Part shown: in pieces, positions 52,701-64,000 of the stretch | How positions within the stretch are numbered: the first letter of the stretch is position 1 | Layout: the number at the start of each line of letters is the position of its first letter | Assembly: GCF_000732325.1 (NCBI RefSeq) | Contig: NZ_BBIW01000002.1 | Coordinates: 310,007 to 374,006 of the forward strand | DNA from: Paenibacillus sp. TCA20 | GTDB lineage: Bacteria; Bacillota; Bacilli; Paenibacillales; Paenibacillaceae | Length of the DNA: 64,000 bases | Reading direction: 5' to 3' | Translations under genes and position numbers: made by a program | Notes under the pieces: model-generated | Told to the model about the DNA's origin: nothing | The model's input: the letters and a program-made list of their open reading frames with translations, nothing else | The model's database searches: none

Positions 52701-55700
52701 GCTGTTTTCCAGCATAAAATGAAGCCTCTCATCAGGAAAGCTCGGGTCAAGCGGAACATAAGCGGCCCCAACTTTCAATATAGCCAATATAGAGACGATC
52801 ATTTCTGGATTACGATCAGCGAGCAATCCGACGCAGCTGCCAGGACGTATGCCATGCCTCCACAAGTAGCCTGCCATTCGAACGACACGGTCGTTTAACG
52901 TCCTGTACGAAATTTCTTGTTCTTGATACTGCAGAGCTATGTGTCCGGGTTGCTCTTTAGCTCTTCGTTCGAAAAGATCGATTAAAGACAGATCATTCGG
53001 ATAGTGAGACTGGGTCTGATTCCATTGTTCAAATTGATCGTATTCTGCATCCGACTGCATTTCGAGATCCCTCAATTTCGTATTCCGGTGAATAAGCATT
53101 TCATGTAGTAATCGTTCATAATGAGCAGCCATTCTTGCAATTGAAGCCTCATTCCATAGATCAGAACGATATTCAATCTCTGCCTTCATTTGCCCTTCTT
53201 CTTCCTGCCATGCCCAGGTCATATCAAACTTTGCTTGCTGGCCACGCCACTTCATAGGCCGAATGTTCAGTTCCGGCAACGCTGTAGCGTTCAATCTCAT
53301 ATCCTGTAGAACAAAAAGGGTGTCAAAAAGCGGATTTCTACTCGGACTAAACGGAATGTTCAGCTTCTCAGTTAAGCTGCTAAGTGAATACTCTCCGTGT
53401 TCAAACGCATCAAGGATATCCTGCTTAAGATTCGTAATATATTCGCCAACGGTTTTAGCTGAGTCGGGTTTAACCCGAAGCGGCAGTGTATTTACAAACA
53501 TGCCCATCGTTTGTTGGGTATCCGCATGGTTACGTCCTGCAATGGGTGTACCTACAACAATATCCTCTTCCCCCGAATATCTCGCTAAGAGCGTGCTATA
53601 AGCAGCGAGAAGCAGTGTGAAGTGCGTTGTGCTATACTTCTCAGCTTCTTGCCTGAGAAGCTCACATAGCTTATCAGGCAAGTCGAATCGGTATATGCTT
53701 CCCTGCGGACTTTTGACAGCTGGACGTTGATTGTCCATTGGCAGCTCTGCAGTTCCTTCAAAATCCGAGAACTCCGCAAGCCAAAACTGCTCACTTTCTT
53801 GATATGCTTTATCTTTGATCCGTTCGTTCTTCCATACTGCGTAGTCCTTATACTGCACTCTAACCGGTTTGAGAGGAAGACCACGATATAAAGTCATCAG
53901 CTCTTCGTAGATCAGCTCCGTAGAAGCTCCATCCGAAATAATATGATGTGTATCTAACGCCAAGTAGTGAAGCTCAGGATGAACGGTTAACAATGACACC
54001 CGAAATAGTGGGGCAATATTTAATTGAAAAGGCTTCACAAATCCAGTCATCCATTGGTTCAGATTATCTTGCATGTCAACTTCCTCTGACCTGTTCTCCA
54101 GCACATCACGGGATAATCGCCATTCAAGCTTGCTCGTGTCGCATATCCTTTGTGAAAACTGACCTGATTCCAAATGAATTGATGTTCTTAGGGCCTCATG
54201 ACGCCCAATAATTCGAACAAAGGAAGCCTCGAGTCTATCAACATCAAGCATTCCTTTAAGCTCAAATAGCATTGGCATATTATAGCTGAGAGCAGCTTCT
54301 TCGTGTTGATATGCATAATAGATTTGCTTCTGAAGATCCGTTAAAGGATACTCTGACTGTTCTGGCACCGATTCAATAGCCATATGAGGCTGCAGGTCTG
54401 ACTGCTGAATCCAAGCGGACATATCTTCAAGAATGGGCATTTGAAATATATCAGACAAGGACATTTTGACATTAAATTGTTGATGAATTCTGCCCACGAG
54501 CATCATCGCTTTAAGGGAATGACCACCAATCTCAAAGAAATGATCATAAATTCCGATCCTGCTGATCCCTAGAACCTCTTCCCATAAGCTGACGAGCACC
54601 TTCTGCGTTTCGTTAGTGGCAGGAGCATAATGATCACCATGTCTAAGCTCAGGCTTAGGCAATGACCTACGGTCCACCTTGCCGTTACTTGTTAAGGGAA
54701 GCTCTTCTAACGTCACAAATACTGTAGGAATCATGTACTCTGGCAAGTAAGGCTTAAGTTCGTTCTTCCAGCTGGCAATCCTATGAGGGGTTAGCTTCTT
54801 GGTTAGCAATCGTTTGTCTTCCGGTACAATATAGGCGCCTAGATAGGAATGTCCTTGTTCATCCGAATTGGCGACTACAACGGTCTCTTGAACTCCCTCT
54901 AGCATTCGAATTTGAGCTTCTATCTCACCCAGCTCAATTCGATGTCCTCTGATTTTCACTTGAAGATCGATTCGTTCCACAAATTCCAGGCTGCCATCCG
55001 GGAGCATTTTTACGCAATCTCCTGTTTTGTACAAACGGGACGACGTTAGACGTGGAATTACGACGAATCTTTCAGATGTAAGCTCTGGCCTGTTCAAATA
55101 AGTGAGTGCTATACCATCTCCGCCAATGTATAATTCACCCGGTATACCAATAGGCTGCCGTTGGCCTGATTTGTTTAACACATAGATGGTTGTGTTATTC
55201 ATGGGACGGCCAATAGGGACATGTGATGCCGAGCTGATCTCGTGAAATGTCGAGAACACAGTCGCTTCTGTTGGACCATACATATGGATAAGTCGTCCTT
55301 CACCTAGTACATCGAGTGCTTTACCTACATGATTTACAGATACCTTCTCCCCGCCGAACAGCACTTTTCTGGTTCCCAAAAAGCAGCCGGAGTCGAAGTC
55401 AATAAGTGTATTAAACAACGCTGTCGTAAGAAAAAGAACCGTGATCTGCTGACTCGATATAACATCTACCATAGCAGCAGCATTAAGCATCTCTGTGCGC
55501 TCAATTAGAACGAGCGAAGCACCATGGAGTAAGGCACCAAATATATCAAATGTTGCACCGTCAAAGGCATAGTTAGAAGCCTGCAGAAAGCGGTCACTAT
55601 GATTAATCAGTAAATAACCGTTATTGATCATTGTCTTTACAATGTTACGATGTGTTGCGACAACTCCCTTAGGTGTTCCTGTTGAACCAGACGTATACAT

Positions 55701-58700
55701 AATATATAAAGGCTGTGTAGGTTCAATTTGACGGTATTGTCCCAGATCGGAATTAGGCGCACTTGACCATAGTGATGTATTGTAATGAATAAATTCCCCT
55801 TCATAACCAGACAGCTCATACCCATCCGATGCAATGACGAGATCTGCTTGACTATCCTCCAGCATGAAGAGAATTCGATCCTCTGGAAACGTTGGATCTA
55901 GCGGAACATACACCCCTCCTGCCTTCACCACCGCCAGAATGATTACAATCATATCCATTGAGCGATCCATTAATAGTCCCACTCGCTGTCCTGACTGCAA
56001 TCCTTCTTGGAATAGATACCATGCTAGTTGATTAGCAGCTTCATTCAGTGCTCTGTAAGACATTGTATTTCTGCCCATAATTAGAGCATCTGCCTCACCT
56101 CTAACCTTGCTTTGCTGCTCAAATAATTCAGCAATGCTGAGGTGCGCAGGATAATCCGCATCCGTGTTGTTCCACTCGTCAAGCTGTTCTGCCTCCGTTG
56201 ATGTTAGCAGCTCTACATCTCCAATTCTTAAATTAGGATATTCAAGAAGCTGGTTAAGAATATGGAAGTAATGATGAGCTATTCTTTGAATCGTTTCTGG
56301 TGTCCACAAATCCGTCCGGTACTCAATTCCGAGCTCCATCCCCTCTTCGGATGCAGAGCAAATCCATGTCATATCGAATTTCGATGTGCCCTGATCCCAT
56401 TCGGAGTAATCTACAGTAAGTCCAGTATTCGCCAGTGGCTCCTGCTCCTGCTCCTGCACAACAAACATCGTCTCAAACAAAGGATGACGACGATGATCGG
56501 TAGACAGAGATAGGCGATTTATTAATTTCTGTAAAGGATACATCCCGTGCTCGAACGCGGACAGAATGTGCTTATGAACGGAATCCAGGTATTCCCGAAC
56601 GAGCAGCCCTGAATCAGGTGTAGTCCGAATCGCAAGCGTGTTGGCAAACATACCGGTCAGACTCTCTTCTCCCACTTCTCCTCGTAGTGAGAATGGTGTT
56701 CCAACCACGATGTCATCTTGTCCTGAATACTTGGCAAGCAGCACTTGGTATGCTGCCATCATGATCATGAATAATGTATCGTGACGAGCAGCGGATACAT
56801 TCCGCAATCTACTCACTAGTCCATTAGGTATCTTCATATGAACACGTTCACCGTCAAAGCTTCGTTGTACAGGTCTAACATAATCTGTTGGAATATCGAT
56901 AACTGCCGGATGCTGCTTGAATTTGGACAGCCAATAACGCTCACTGCTCTCGTATCTTCTCTCATCCAGTTCCGATTCCCAAACCGCAAAATCTTTATAA
57001 TGAATACGAATTTCTGGCAGCTCTTTCTCTTCGTATAATGCGATCAAGTCCTTCAATAAAATTTGGATCGACATTCCATCCGATATAATATGATGCATAT
57101 CTAACATAAGGATGTGATGATCATCTGCTAGTTTCACAAGACCTGCTCTAAAAAGTGGAGCCTGTCCCAGATCAAATGCAGCAATGAATTGACTTGCAAA
57201 TCGTTTAACTGCCTCTTCTGATGATTCATCATCCCTTAACATTTCCTGCTCTAATATGAACGGTACTAGATCTTGTGTTCGATGAATTTTTTGACATAGC
57301 TCACCATTTTGTATTTCAAAAGATGTTCGCAGCACTTCATGTCTTTGAATAAGCTCAAGGATGTTCTGCTCAAGCTTTTCGACACTAATCCTGCCCTTCA
57401 GATCCACAGTTATTGGCATATTGTAGCTTGTGTTCGCATTTTCGAATTGCTGAACGATATATAGTCGCTTTTGAATCGACGAAGCCGGATAGAATTCCCG
57501 AGGAGCTGCTGGCTGAATCTTTAGTAGGTGAGATTTCTGTTTATTAACCATCCACTCCGCCATCTCTCGTATAGTAGGCAGCTTAAATACATCCTGTAAT
57601 GATATATGGACTCCGAAGCTTTTCTGAATCTTTGCCGCCAGCATCATTGCTTTGAGCGAATGGCCCCCGATTTCAAAGAAATGCTCATCAATACCTATTC
57701 TCTTAAGTTGAAGTGTTTCTTCCCATAACGAAATTAATCTCTCTTCCAATTCATTCGTAGGAGCTGAATAATTGTCGTGTTCCAGCTGCTCAGGTGCAGG
57801 CAATGCCTTGTGATCTAATTTACCGTTTGAGGTTTTTGGAAGCATACTTATCGTAATAAATGTACTCGGTATCATATATTCAGGAAGCGTATGTCGTAAT
57901 TCTTTTTTCCACTCCTGCACCCTATTCTCAGTTCCCTCTGGAACAACATAAGCACACAGGTAAGAATGTCCATGCGGATCGCGCTGAGCGGTGACTACCG
58001 CCTCTTTAATCGAAGCGATTTCGACCAGCTTACCTTGAATTTCTGTGAGCTCTACTCGATTGCCGCGAATTTTCACTTGCTGATCAATTCTTCCTCTGTA
58101 TTCCAGCATTCCATCAGGCAGCCATCTGACTAGATCACCTGTTCTATACATTCTCTGTCCTGGCTCAAAAGGACATGACACAAATCGCTCGTCACTTAAA
58201 TCTTGCCGGTTAAGATAACCTGAGGCCAGTCCATCACCCGTAACACAGAGCTCGCCTGGAACCCCTAAGGGTTGAAGCTGTCCCATTCGATTAAGGACAT
58301 ACACTCTTGTGTTATGAATTGGCTTCCCGATTGGAACGGTATCGTAAGTCAACAAACGCTCGTCTACGGAATAAGTCGATGCAAACACGGTTGTTTCTGT
58401 AGGTCCATATCCATTGACCAGCTTGTTTGCCCCGAGTACTTCGAGCGCTTTTGTAACATGAGTTTTAGATGCAGCCTCTCCCCCAAAGAACAGCCTTCTT
58501 ACATATCTAAGGCTATGAACATCCCAATCAACCAGTGTATTAAACAAGGCTGCTGTCATGAAGCAGGATGTAATTTTCTGAGTCAGCATCAAATTTGCCA
58601 GTTCTTGAACATTCAGCAGCTGTTGTTTGGAGATGAGAACGAGAGAAGCACCGTTTAACAGAGCGCCAAAAATCTCATAGGTAGATCCATCAAAAGCATA

Positions 58701-60128
58701 ATTGGATAACTGTAATATACGATCCGACGCTAGTACATCCATAAACCCGTTGTTAACCGAGGTTTTGACAATATTACGATGAGTTGTCACCACCCCTTTT
58801 GGCTTTCCGGTCGAACCAGAAGTATACATTATATATGCTGTACCTTCCGGAGAAATGGAAGCAGCAGGAATGGGAACCTCTGTCATCTCATTCACGTTAT
58901 ACAAATCGTCTCGAATGGAAAGGATCTTTCCATGATAACCCTGAATAACTCGATCTTGATCCGTAATAAGCCAGCTTGCCATGCTGTCGGTGAGGATCTC
59001 TCTAACTCTTTCATCTGGATAAGCCGGATCAAGCGGGATGTAAGTGCTCCCAGCACGTAAGATAGCAAATATAGAAATGATCATGTCCATGGAGCGTTCG
59101 GCTAACATGCCTATCGTTGCTCCTGGCCTTACTCCCTTATTAAGCAGAGCTGCAGCTGCTGTTTCAACACGCTGGTCTAGCTCTTTGTAAGTCAATTGCG
59201 CATCTCCCATAATGAGGGCAGGATGATCTGGAACCGTCGATACTTGCTTCTTAAACAAGCTTACAATAGATTCATTTCTTGGATAGGCTGCAGTTGTATC
59301 ATTATAACGCTGTAGCTTCTCTCTCTCTTCCATAGTCAATATACTTGCTGTATCCAAGCTGTGGTGAGTATCATTCATCATACAATCCATAACTCCCAGA
59401 TAGACGTCAAACAGCCGATCCGTGAACTGCTTGTCATACATGGACACCATCTTGACGGATAATTCGCCGAGAGTTACTGAAACGCTAAAATCAAGTAACG
59501 TGTTTGTTCTTTCGAAGCTAAATGGCATGAATTCAAACAAACCTTCGTTAACCGTTTCATAAACGTGAAAATCAATAAAATTGAAAGCCGTATCGAAAAA
59601 TGGATTTTCCATGCTGCTTTGTTCTTCCACTGCTTTTTGAATCTGTACTAAAGAAAGTCTTCCATACTTTTTCAATTCATTCTGCTTGACTTGAACGTAC
59701 TGAACGATGTCTCCCCAGCTCATACCTGGCTGGAAGATCGTACGAAGCGGCACTGTATTCAAGAAACACCCCAACATGCGTGCTCCATCTTGTGAAACAG
59801 GGCGACCATTTTCTACAAGGCCGATTAAGATATCACTCTCATATGAGAACATGTACAGTGTACTGATGTAAGCTGCTAAACAAATGGATTTTACCGTCAC
59901 TCTCTGCTGCTGTGCAGCTCTTTGCAAATCGTTATACCGTTCAGAAGATAGGGTCTTGATGGAAGTATTGGATTCAATAACCTTGCTTAATCTCGGTTGT
60001 TCAGGGAATTCATACTTGCGATAGTCGCTTAGCTCAGCACGCCAGTAGTCGATCATCTCTTGATTTGAAGAAAGGGCCAGCTGTTCAATCACGTATTCTT
60101 TATAGGTTGATTTTATAGGACTAAGCAA
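46734..60128 (-). CDS. Nonribosomal peptide synthetase, (C-lobe)-A-T-(C-A-T)x3-E
   Basis: The frame holds 4464 residues and begins in the middle of a C domain: the C-terminal lobe only ([11 protein letters not shown].. to 59.33 kb), whose N-lobe lies in another frame upstream. Then A1 59.33-57.8, T1 57.66; C2 57.5-56.22, A2 56.2-54.65, T2 54.52; C3 54.36-53.07, A3 53.03-51.52, T3 51.37; C4 51.2-49.92, A4 49.88-48.4, T4 48.25 (LGGDSIKS); E 48.1-46.76 ([19 protein letters not shown]). Codes: DGYFFGGVFK, DGFFLGMVFK, DGFFIGAVFK, DGFFFGGVFK. The last residue is epimerised to D and passed to a DCL-type C domain of the next protein. The possible TTG start at 60128 has GGGAGG 9 bases upstream, but overlap with the previous stop by 8 bases within a C domain suggests a frameshift. 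Confidence 0.9.
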   Translation of the reverse strand: MLSPIKSTYKEYVIEQLALSSNQEMIDYWRAELSDYRKYEFPEQPRLSKVIESNTSIKTLSSERYNDLQRAAQQQRVTVKSICLAAYISTLYMFSYESDILIGLVENGRPVSQDGARMLGCFLNTVPLRTIFQPGMSWGDIVQYVQVKQNELKKYGRLSLVQIQKAVEEQSSMENPFFDTAFNFIDFHVYETVNEGLFEFMPFSFERTNTLLDFSVSVTLGELSVKMVSMYDKQFTDRLFDVYLGVMDCMMNDTHHSLDTASILTMEEREKLQRYNDTTAAYPRNESIVSLFKKQVSTVPDHPALIMGDAQLTYKELDQRVETAAAALLNKGVRPGATIGMLAERSMDMIISIFAILRAGSTYIPLDPAYPDERVREILTDSMASWLITDQDRVIQGYHGKILSIRDDLYNVNEMTEVPIPAASISPEGTAYIMYTSGSTGKPKGVVTTHRNIVKTSVNNGFMDVLASDRILQLSNYAFDGSTYEIFGALLNGASLVLISKQQLLNVQELANLMLTQKITSCFMTAALFNTLVDWDVHSLRYVRRLFFGGEAASKTHVTKALEVLGANKLVNGYGPTETTVFASTYSVDERLLTYDTVPIGKPIHNTRVYVLNRMGQLQPLGVPGELCVTGDGLASGYLNRQDLSDERFVSCPFEPGQRMYRTGDLVRWLPDGMLEYRGRIDQQVKIRGNRVELTEIQGKLVEIASIKEAVVTAQRDPHGHSYLCAYVVPEGTENRVQEWKKELRHTLPEYMIPSTFITISMLPKTSNGKLDHKALPAPEQLEHDNYSAPTNELEERLISLWEETLQLKRIGIDEHFFEIGGHSLKAMMLAAKIQKSFGVHISLQDVFKLPTIREMAEWMVNKQKSHLLKIQPAAPREFYPASSIQKRLYIVQQFENANTSYNMPITVDLKGRISVEKLEQNILELIQRHEVLRTSFEIQNGELCQKIHRTQDLVPFILEQEMLRDDESSEEAVKRFASQFIAAFDLGQAPLFRAGLVKLADDHHILMLDMHHIISDGMSIQILLKDLIALYEEKELPEIRIHYKDFAVWESELDERRYESSERYWLSKFKQHPAVIDIPTDYVRPVQRSFDGERVHMKIPNGLVSRLRNVSAARHDTLFMIMMAAYQVLLAKYSGQDDIVVGTPFSLRGEVGEESLTGMFANTLAIRTTPDSGLLVREYLDSVHKHILSAFEHGMYPLQKLINRLSLSTDHRRHPLFETMFVVQEQEQEPLANTGLTVDYSEWDQGTSKFDMTWICSASEEGMELGIEYRTDLWTPETIQRIAHHYFHILNQLLEYPNLRIGDVELLTSTEAEQLDEWNNTDADYPAHLSIAELFEQQSKVRGEADALIMGRNTMSYRALNEAANQLAWYLFQEGLQSGQRVGLLMDRSMDMIVIILAVVKAGGVYVPLDPTFPEDRILFMLEDSQADLVIASDGYELSGYEGEFIHYNTSLWSSAPNSDLGQYRQIEPTQPLYIMYTSGSTGTPKGVVATHRNIVKTMINNGYLLINHSDRFLQASNYAFDGATFDIFGALLHGASLVLIERTEMLNAAAMVDVISSQQITVLFLTTALFNTLIDFDSGCFLGTRKVLFGGEKVSVNHVGKALDVLGEGRLIHMYGPTEATVFSTFHEISSASHVPIGRPMNNTTIYVLNKSGQRQPIGIPGELYIGGDGIALTYLNRPELTSERFVVIPRLTSSRLYKTGDCVKMLPDGSLEFVERIDLQVKIRGHRIELGEIEAQIRMLEGVQETVVVANSDEQGHSYLGAYIVPEDKRLLTKKLTPHRIASWKNELKPYLPEYMIPTVFVTLEELPLTSNGKVDRRSLPKPELRHGDHYAPATNETQKVLVSLWEEVLGISRIGIYDHFFEIGGHSLKAMMLVGRIHQQFNVKMSLSDIFQMPILEDMSAWIQQSDLQPHMAIESVPEQSEYPLTDLQKQIYYAYQHEEAALSYNMPMLFELKGMLDVDRLEASFVRIIGRHEALRTSIHLESGQFSQRICDTSKLEWRLSRDVLENRSEEVDMQDNLNQWMTGFVKPFQLNIAPLFRVSLLTVHPELHYLALDTHHIISDGASTELIYEELMTLYRGLPLKPVRVQYKDYAVWKNERIKDKAYQESEQFWLAEFSDFEGTAELPMDNQRPAVKSPQGSIYRFDLPDKLCELLRQEAEKYSTTHFTLLLAAYSTLLARYSGEEDIVVGTPIAGRNHADTQQTMGMFVNTLPLRVKPDSAKTVGEYITNLKQDILDAFEHGEYSLSSLTEKLNIPFSPSRNPLFDTLFVLQDMRLNATALPELNIRPMKWRGQQAKFDMTWAWQEEEGQMKAEIEYRSDLWNEASIARMAAHYERLLHEMLIHRNTKLRDLEMQSDAEYDQFEQWNQTQSHYPNDLSLIDLFERRAKEQPGHIALQYQEQEISYRTLNDRVVRMAGYLWRHGIRPGSCVGLLADRNPEMIVSILAILKVGAAYVPLDPSFPDERLHFMLENSAAKWLIAEEGRTISQYAGTVISLSEPEIYAENSFISTRTYATGADTAYVMYTSGSTGQPKGVITTHKNVINVCCNNGFVELGPGDRMLQLSNYAFDGSTFDIFGALLNGATLVLMPSTMLQDVSVLSSTFRSENITVQFMTTALFNTMVDYDMDCLKGLRKIIFGGEAASYQHVLKVLNALGEHKVINAYGPTETTVFASMYSVDHHIKTTKNIPIGRPIRNTRFYVLNAKGKLQPVGIPGELYIAGDGLAEGYLSQPELTSSKFIDGFHEKERMYRTGDIVKWLPNGELTYISRADGQLKIRGNRIESDEVKKAIISLPDVNEAVVAGHRDQNGTSILVAYVVCDSPAQSSEEKLIVEWRQRLRSVLPEYMIPSLFILLDSLPLNHNGKVDWRALPEPEITGSSYVEPTSDTEIELAQLWSELLGIETIGSSDSFFLLGGHSLKAMMLAARISERWAVKIALPELFNAGTLAEMAGLIEKGCIQKYAPIPKAAEQVSYPVSSAQKRLYLIEQFEDTNNSYNMPIVMRMKGTLVIERLELALIKLIHRHEALRTSYAMEEGEVRQRIHPINEIEFKLIRGENVQELSLNAFIESCLGAFIRPFDLSTAPLIRAGLYHSSNEEFLLFIDTHHIASDGITTGILYRDLIRLYEGQQLKALPAQYKDYASWQTHRRLEPDYSASEQFWVGKFEEPPAVIDILTEGRRPMRRRFDGAVYSFEIEPELYEQLKELSIRTQSTMFMILLAGYNLLLSKYTAEKDIVVGTQIAGRYHSDTASIAGMFVNTIALRNRVEGHYQVEEWISLVRSETLQAFEHGEYPLDELVEKLRINRDPGRSPLFDTMFVLQDARPEITHLNELDIEPLEWATRTAKFDMTWAVDDHDDLLKMTVEYSTELYQEEQIDRMAHHFVHILNQMTSQPNRQLQQLQLITAEEEKQILECFNSTAASYPRLQNIIELFEEQVLRRPDHTAVQFDQESLTYSDLNRLTRQFAGVLIKKGLRPGTAVGIRSERSIEMIVGILGILRAGGAYVPIDPSYPDERAAYMLNNSGASILAAPNDTSLDGFHGVYVPLEPFYWSNIEAVEVEKIQIDPEMPAYIMYTSGSTGEPKGVVTTHQNVVKTSINNGFVDLKPEDRILQLSNYAFDGSTFEIFGSLLNGSTLIVIRKEDVLDIAKLAAIIEKEHIASFFITTTLFNALVDYDVTSLKHTKRVFVGGEATSKPHMLSAYEYLGANRIANGYGPTETTVFATTYNVDETLQSKHSVPIGRPIHNTRTYVISEEGHLQPIGIAGELYIAGDGLAQEYLGEPQMTRSRFTSIPSLREQRLYRSGDKVKWLPDGSLEFISRIDHQVKIRGHRVEPGEIEARLLEHPLVKEAVVIARKNDSAHHLCAYLVNSENVSTQEIRRFVQEKLPEYMIPSYFIFLAQLPLTRNGKLDHRALPDPDFTLIQASYIAPQTEEEIVLSEVWTEVLGVDQMGVEDNFFTLGGDSIKSIQIVSKLAKLNWKLQVKHLMLYPTIAECALYLERTETKRASSSLSVGEVPLTPIQAWFFEQNLEHEGHFNQSMVLYNARGWNEQVLHKSLAQLIAEHDALRIRFIKENAVAKQIVCPMEEGPFYTLDTYELDEDTDQTSQIEYLATGIQSQMDITRMLVKIGIFKTNQGDHLLIAMHHLIIDGVSWRILIEDLMQIYNSMLAGEEPVNLGKTDTYYDWSHRLTAQAVRGNYRSEASYWNEIEERASSLSNSKQEPCTYKESATLSMELDVMMTLQLLTEVHRAYHTEVNDLLLSALALTYETETLIHLEGHGREELVEETDLSRTIGWFTSIYPVILSSSQDYGDTLRNTKEMLRGIPNKGAGYGVLKYLTTDMDEGVTASNPDIVFNYLGQFESHENNQPEYFSPMPMGNLISPQNRMTHQEEWNCVISESQFKLTYRYNPIVIGENTAHLRLEQFKSHLQSLIHHCIDREEEYTPSDYTDSDLTFDELDDIEDIIKGL

Positions 60129-62580
60129 TGACTTCTTCCTCCCTCAACATGCCACATAAATTTAATAGCTCTGATATAAAAACGGCTACGCTCCATCCAT
60201 CGAGTATCGCATGATGAAAGATCCAGCCAATATATGTTTCCTCATTAGAAGTGAATAGCACGATTCTCCACAGAGGTGCTTGATTTATATCAAAGGGGTG
60301 TTCACGATCTTTTCTGAGATAAGCTGTAATTTCTGATTCCACGTCGGAGGAGATGAGTTGAACCTCCTTCACTTCGAAATCGATGTGCTCACATATATAT
60401 TGAACAGGCTCTGGAAAATCTGAGATATTAAACCCCGTACGCAGCATAGGATGTCTGCCGGCTAGTTCATTCATAACCTCATGAAGCATGGAGGCTGTTA
60501 TTCGAAGCCCATTAATACGGTATATAAATTGGTCGTGATACACCCCTTCGCCTTGATGCTGTATGTAGTGAAAGACCATGCCTTGTTGAATGTCACTCAT
60601 CGGAAACAAATCCAGAACGTGCTGCGGAAGAAAAGAACGGTACTGAGGACTTTCTATCCATTCCTTTTTTTGTTCGATCAGCTTTACTTCCATTTTTCTT
60701 TTCTCTTCATCCATAGAATTCGTGAGATGACCGTTCCGAACCAGGCTTCGAATCGTTGGATACCTGTATAGATCAATAATTTCCATACTCGTCCCCAGCT
60801 CTTTATTCATCATGCTGATCAACTCAATGGCTCTGATGGAATCCCCGCCTAATTCGAAATAGTTGCTGTCTACCCCCATATTGGCTTGATGAAGAAGCTC
60901 CTGCCAAATACGAAGCATATTCTCCTCTATAGGAGACTCTGGCAAAACGAGACGATCAGTTTGATTCAACTCAGAGACGGCTCCAGGTGTCGGAAGCCGC
61001 TTTACATCCACTTTATTGTTAATCGTCATCGGAATCTCTGGCATGTGGAAAAAGTGAGCCGGTAGCATATACTGCGGAAGATGCAGTGACAATTGTTTTC
61101 TTAGCTCCCCTGCTTGTTGAGAGCGTTCAGATACGTAATAGGCACACAATTTATCTTCATTGAAGCGATCCTTTTTGACAGTTACCACTGCATGTTGAAT
61201 CCCTTCAATTTGTAATAATCTAGATTCGATTTCACCTAATTCTATCCGGTAGCCTCTAATCTTCACTTGATGATCCATACGGCCAAGATACTCGAGCTCA
61301 CCATCCATACTCCAACGGGCCAGATCTCCTGTCCGATACACGCGTACACCTGGAAGAAAAGGCAATGTTACGAAACGCGCTTCCGTGAGTTCCGGCAGAT
61401 TAATATATCCCCTGGCAACTCCATCTCCTGCAACATAAATCTCGCCCTCTACACCAATAGGTACAAGTTCACGTTTATCATCTAGTATATAAATTTGAAG
61501 GGTAGGAATGGGTTTCCCAATGTTACTGACACGATTGTTTATTTCCTTCATGCCAATCTCTTTATATGTCACATGAACTGTGGTCTCCGTAATACCATAC
61601 ATATTAATAAGCTTGGTATTCGGGAATTGTTGCTGAAAATCTGCTAACATCGCGGGCTGAAGCGCCTCACCCCCAAAAATAACCGTTCGAACTTTAAGGC
61701 TGCTCTCCTGAACCGTTAATGCAAGCTTAGCCAACTGATAAAATGCAGTGGGTGTCTGGTTAAGCACGGTTACCTTCTCTACTTGCAGCAGATTAAGAAA
61801 TTTAGCCGGCTCCCGGGACACAGCTGGCGGAACAATCACCAGCGTGCCTCCATATAACAAGGCTCCGTACATTTCCCATACCGAAAAATCAAAGCAGAAC
61901 GAATGGAATAAAGTCCAAACATCCTTCTCAGCAAAGTCAAATAAGTTTCTATCATTAAACAGAAGTCGTACGACATTGCGATGCTCTATCATTACTCCCT
62001 TTGGTTTCCCTGTAGAGCCTGAAGTATAGATGATATAAGCAAGATCAGAAGGTGCACTCATATAATGTTGGACGCCAGTCTGATCATAACTTGACAAGAT
62101 CGGAGACTCCTTTGGATTCACGACCGGGATATCCATTCCTTCTGGAACTAGCGAATGATCCTGAGCGATGCACAGCACGGCTCCGCTGTCCTCCAGCATG
62201 TAACTGATCCGATCTGCTGGATACTCCGTGTCAATCGGCATATAAGCACCGCCCGCTTTTAATACAGCGAGAATTGAAATGACCATGTCCATTGTTCTTG
62301 GACAGAGGATGCCTACAATCTGGTTTGGCTTTATCTGCCTTGAACGAAGGACCTCTGCCAGCTCTTCTGCTCTACTATTGAGCTGATCGTAGGTCAATTG
62401 CTGCTCTTCAAATTTCAAAGCGATTCGGCTTCCGGACTTTTGTACTTGTCGCTCAAACAAGCTGTGAATCGTCATCTCCCTGGGGTAATCAGCAACCGTG
62501 TCGTTAAAATCATGAAGAAGTCTTCGCCTCTCCTGATCGGGCATGAAATTCAAGCTAGACAGTTTGATAATCAACAACCC
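60121..62580 (-). CDS. NRPS segment A(Thr)-T-C(N-lobe), downstream of frameshift
   Basis: This frame has no start of its own and continues the C domain of 62555-64000 after a one-base shift. A domain 62.55-60.99 kb: [34 protein letters not shown] give the code DFWNIGMVHK, the exact threonine code. A10 reads [10 protein letters not shown] with the essential Lys kept. T about 60.85 ([11 protein letters not shown]). The following C domain begins [16 protein letters not shown] and keeps HHAILDGWS, then ends at TAG 60121 right after the N-terminal lobe. The LGGDSI-type carrier is usually found before E or dual C/E domains, yet no E follows, so the Thr configuration is open. Confidence 0.88.
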   Translation of the reverse strand, partial: GLLIIKLSSLNFMPDQERRRLLHDFNDTVADYPREMTIHSLFERQVQKSGSRIALKFEEQQLTYDQLNSRAEELAEVLRSRQIKPNQIVGILCPRTMDMVISILAVLKAGGAYMPIDTEYPADRISYMLEDSGAVLCIAQDHSLVPEGMDIPVVNPKESPILSSYDQTGVQHYMSAPSDLAYIIYTSGSTGKPKGVMIEHRNVVRLLFNDRNLFDFAEKDVWTLFHSFCFDFSVWEMYGALLYGGTLVIVPPAVSREPAKFLNLLQVEKVTVLNQTPTAFYQLAKLALTVQESSLKVRTVIFGGEALQPAMLADFQQQFPNTKLINMYGITETTVHVTYKEIGMKEINNRVSNIGKPIPTLQIYILDDKRELVPIGVEGEIYVAGDGVARGYINLPELTEARFVTLPFLPGVRVYRTGDLARWSMDGELEYLGRMDHQVKIRGYRIELGEIESRLLQIEGIQHAVVTVKKDRFNEDKLCAYYVSERSQQAGELRKQLSLHLPQYMLPAHFFHMPEIPMTINNKVDVKRLPTPGAVSELNQTDRLVLPESPIEENMLRIWQELLHQANMGVDSNYFELGGDSIRAIELISMMNKELGTSMEIIDLYRYPTIRSLVRNGHLTNSMDEEKRKMEVKLIEQKKEWIESPQYRSFLPQHVLDLFPMSDIQQGMVFHYIQHQGEGVYHDQFIYRINGLRITASMLHEVMNELAGRHPMLRTGFNISDFPEPVQYICEHIDFEVKEVQLISSDVESEITAYLRKDREHPFDINQAPLWRIVLFTSNEETYIGWIFHHAILDGWSVAVFISELLNLCGMLREEEVIA

Positions 62581-64000
62581 CTTCCAGTATTGTCGTGTAA
62601 TAATCCAGTAATCTCTCAATCGTCTCTCTTCGGTATAAATCCGTATTATATTCCATTCGTAGCTTAAGCACGTCAGACTCCTCATACACATGCATAATTA
62701 GGTCATATTTGGCTGTATTGCCGGTTTCAATTGTCATATAAGCTGACGTCTGACCTAACGAATATTGATGAGTAAATTCATTCTGCAGCGTGAACATCAC
62801 TTGAAGGGGAGAACGAAGTGATCCTGCTTCTCTCCCTGAAATGTTGTTCAGTACCATTTCCAAGGGAACATCTTGGTGTTGATAAGCTCCAAGAGCTGTG
62901 TTTTTCACTTGATCCAATAATTCGTCAAAAGTCATCTCATCCGAGATCTCTACCTTCAAGACGACCGTATTGGCTAGAAAACCGATGAGTTTCTCGGTAT
63001 CTGGCCTGCTTCGATTGGCCATGACAGTCGTAATCGGCAGTTCGGCTTGTCCTGAGAAACGGTGAATTAGATAAGAGTATGTCGCGAACAAGAGCATAAA
63101 CAGAGTCGTATTCGTATGAGCTACTTTCTCGTAAACCAGTTTGGTCATACGAGGGCCTACTGCCTTTTCCAGCGTATCTCCAGCAAATGTGGAGGTTTCA
63201 GTGAGTAGGGCATCAGGAGGCACCTGCAAGGATCCTTTTGTTCCTTCAATCTGTTCTTTCCAATATTCTGCTTTACTATATAAAAATGAGGTAGACGTGT
63301 TCTCTAGGTCGGACTGCCATAAGATGTAATCAGAGTAAGTCGCCGTCGCCGTCTGTTCCTCTAGTTCTTCTTGTAAATAAAGCTGAATAAGCTCATTCGT
63401 AAAAATTTCAACAGACCACCCGTCTGACATAATATGGTGCATGGAAATAACCAGCGTATGATCTACTAGACTATTTGCCAATAGTGTTAAGCGAATGCAA
63501 GGGTCACTTAAAAGATCAAAGCGTCTGTTCGCCTCATTCTTAATAAATGTATTGCGGTGCAGCTCTCGTTCTACCTCGTCCCACTCTTTCAAATCAACAA
63601 ATTGAACGTAAGGCTGGACGCTGTCCTCAATATATTGATAAGGGCTGTTGTCTGCTACCCCGAATCTAACTCGCAGTGCTTCATGGCGCTCAAACAAAGC
63701 AGCCAAGCATCCATAGAGCTTGTCATATTGAATGTCACCTTGAAACCGGATAGAGAAGGTGGATGTATAGAACGGGCTGTCTGGAACCATCATGTGCAGG
63801 AACCATTGACTCTTCTGTTTAAGCGTCAAGGGCAGCCTGTTGCTGTTCCGTGATCGAACAGGGATCGTTAGGAACTCCGTCTGCTCCTCTGCGTCATTTA
63901 ACATTTCTAATAAGCCAGCTACCGTTGCCTGTTCAAAGAATTGTTCCGCTGTAATCTGAATAGAATATCGTCTATATATCATCGTAATTAGCTTGGACAT
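62555..64000 (-). CDS. NRPS 5' part: carrier domain end and C domain, runs off window
   Basis: The frame is open at the right edge. Residues 1-35 (MSKLITMIYRRYSIQITAEQ, then FFEQATVAGLLEML) look like the last helices of a carrier domain. A complete C domain follows: LTLKQKSQWFLHMM, HEALRVRFG, SMHHIMSDGWS (active His), YSDYILWQ, IGFLANTVVLK, HQDVPLEMVL, PLQVMFTLQNE. It ends in TAG at 62555 immediately where the A domain should start; the +1 frame resumes [15 protein letters not shown] without loss. So 60121-64000 is one NRPS split by a single base insertion (candidate runs CCCC 62578-62581 or TTT 62563-62565 on the plus strand). The upstream start and earlier modules are outside the window. 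Confidence 0.88.
   Translation of the reverse strand: MSKLITMIYRRYSIQITAEQFFEQATVAGLLEMLNDAEEQTEFLTIPVRSRNSNRLPLTLKQKSQWFLHMMVPDSPFYTSTFSIRFQGDIQYDKLYGCLAALFERHEALRVRFGVADNSPYQYIEDSVQPYVQFVDLKEWDEVERELHRNTFIKNEANRRFDLLSDPCIRLTLLANSLVDHTLVISMHHIMSDGWSVEIFTNELIQLYLQEELEEQTATATYSDYILWQSDLENTSTSFLYSKAEYWKEQIEGTKGSLQVPPDALLTETSTFAGDTLEKAVGPRMTKLVYEKVAHTNTTLFMLLFATYSYLIHRFSGQAELPITTVMANRSRPDTEKLIGFLANTVVLKVEISDEMTFDELLDQVKNTALGAYQHQDVPLEMVLNNISGREAGSLRSPLQVMFTLQNEFTHQYSLGQTSAYMTIETGNTAKYDLIMHVYEESDVLKLRMEYNTDLYRRETIERLLDYYTTILEGVVDYQTV

Overview
The window looks like a chromosome segment from a spore-forming Bacillota, most probably Paenibacillus. The reasons are the moderate G+C, AGGAGG-type ribosome binding sites, frequent GTG/TTG starts, a long hydrophobic-residue NRPS line, an AA10 chitin-active monooxygenase with FnIII and CBM5/12 modules, and a secreted pectate lyase. 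The genus is inferred from gene content only. I see no tRNA, rRNA, CRISPR array, IS element or phage gene.

Layout. 1-1214: a partial TPR protein and a TIM-barrel sugar isomerase/epimerase-like protein. 1367-6014 (minus): ECF sigma factor, membrane protein, ABC ATPase and two permeases, arranged like the B. subtilis sigY operon. 6408-9257: an MFS pump with a 12-bp palindrome upstream, then three small poorly known genes. 9727-12798 (minus): type III polyketide synthase, SAM methyltransferase and FAD oxidoreductase, a compact phenolic-lipid/alkylquinone-type cluster. 13092-21432: polysaccharide utilisation (LPMO; AraC regulator divergent from pectate lyase) mixed with an SDR enzyme, a dicarboxylate symporter and a small coiled-coil protein. 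21600-25805 (minus): LacI regulator, Gfo/Idh/MocA, ThuA and Gfo/Idh/MocA genes, with a clear autoregulatory promoter/operator. 25976-29326: glpX, ynfA-like, a frameshifted NMT1/THI5-type substrate-binding lipoprotein and a nucleoside/guanine deaminase.

29703-64000 (all minus) is a nonribosomal peptide locus that runs out of the window at its 5' end. The visible order of synthesis is T-C-A(Thr)-T-C, then A-T-C-A-T-C-A-T-C-A-T-E, then C-A-T-C-A-T-C-A-T-C-A-T-C. Nine A domains are visible. The first has the exact threonine code DFWNIGMVHK. The other eight all have DG[F/Y]F[F/L/I]G[G/M/A]VFK pockets of the aliphatic (Ile/Val/Leu) type, so the product should be Thr followed by eight hydrophobic residues, with a D residue at the only E domain. 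No thioesterase domain closes the line; it ends in a divergent condensation domain. Behind it come an unlisted 49-codon ORF, a TetR regulator, an MFS exporter and a type II thioesterase. The tetR and exporter promoters carry matching operators.

Three single-base frame breaks occur: in the substrate-binding protein (about 28126), at a C/A junction of the NRPS (about 62563-62581), and exactly between the two lobes of a C domain (about 60121-60128). They may be sequencing errors, real pseudogenisation or, in the last case, a split C domain. Repeated A domains (34325-35760 and 37505-38940, offset exactly 3180 bp) show recent duplication or gene conversion of one A domain.
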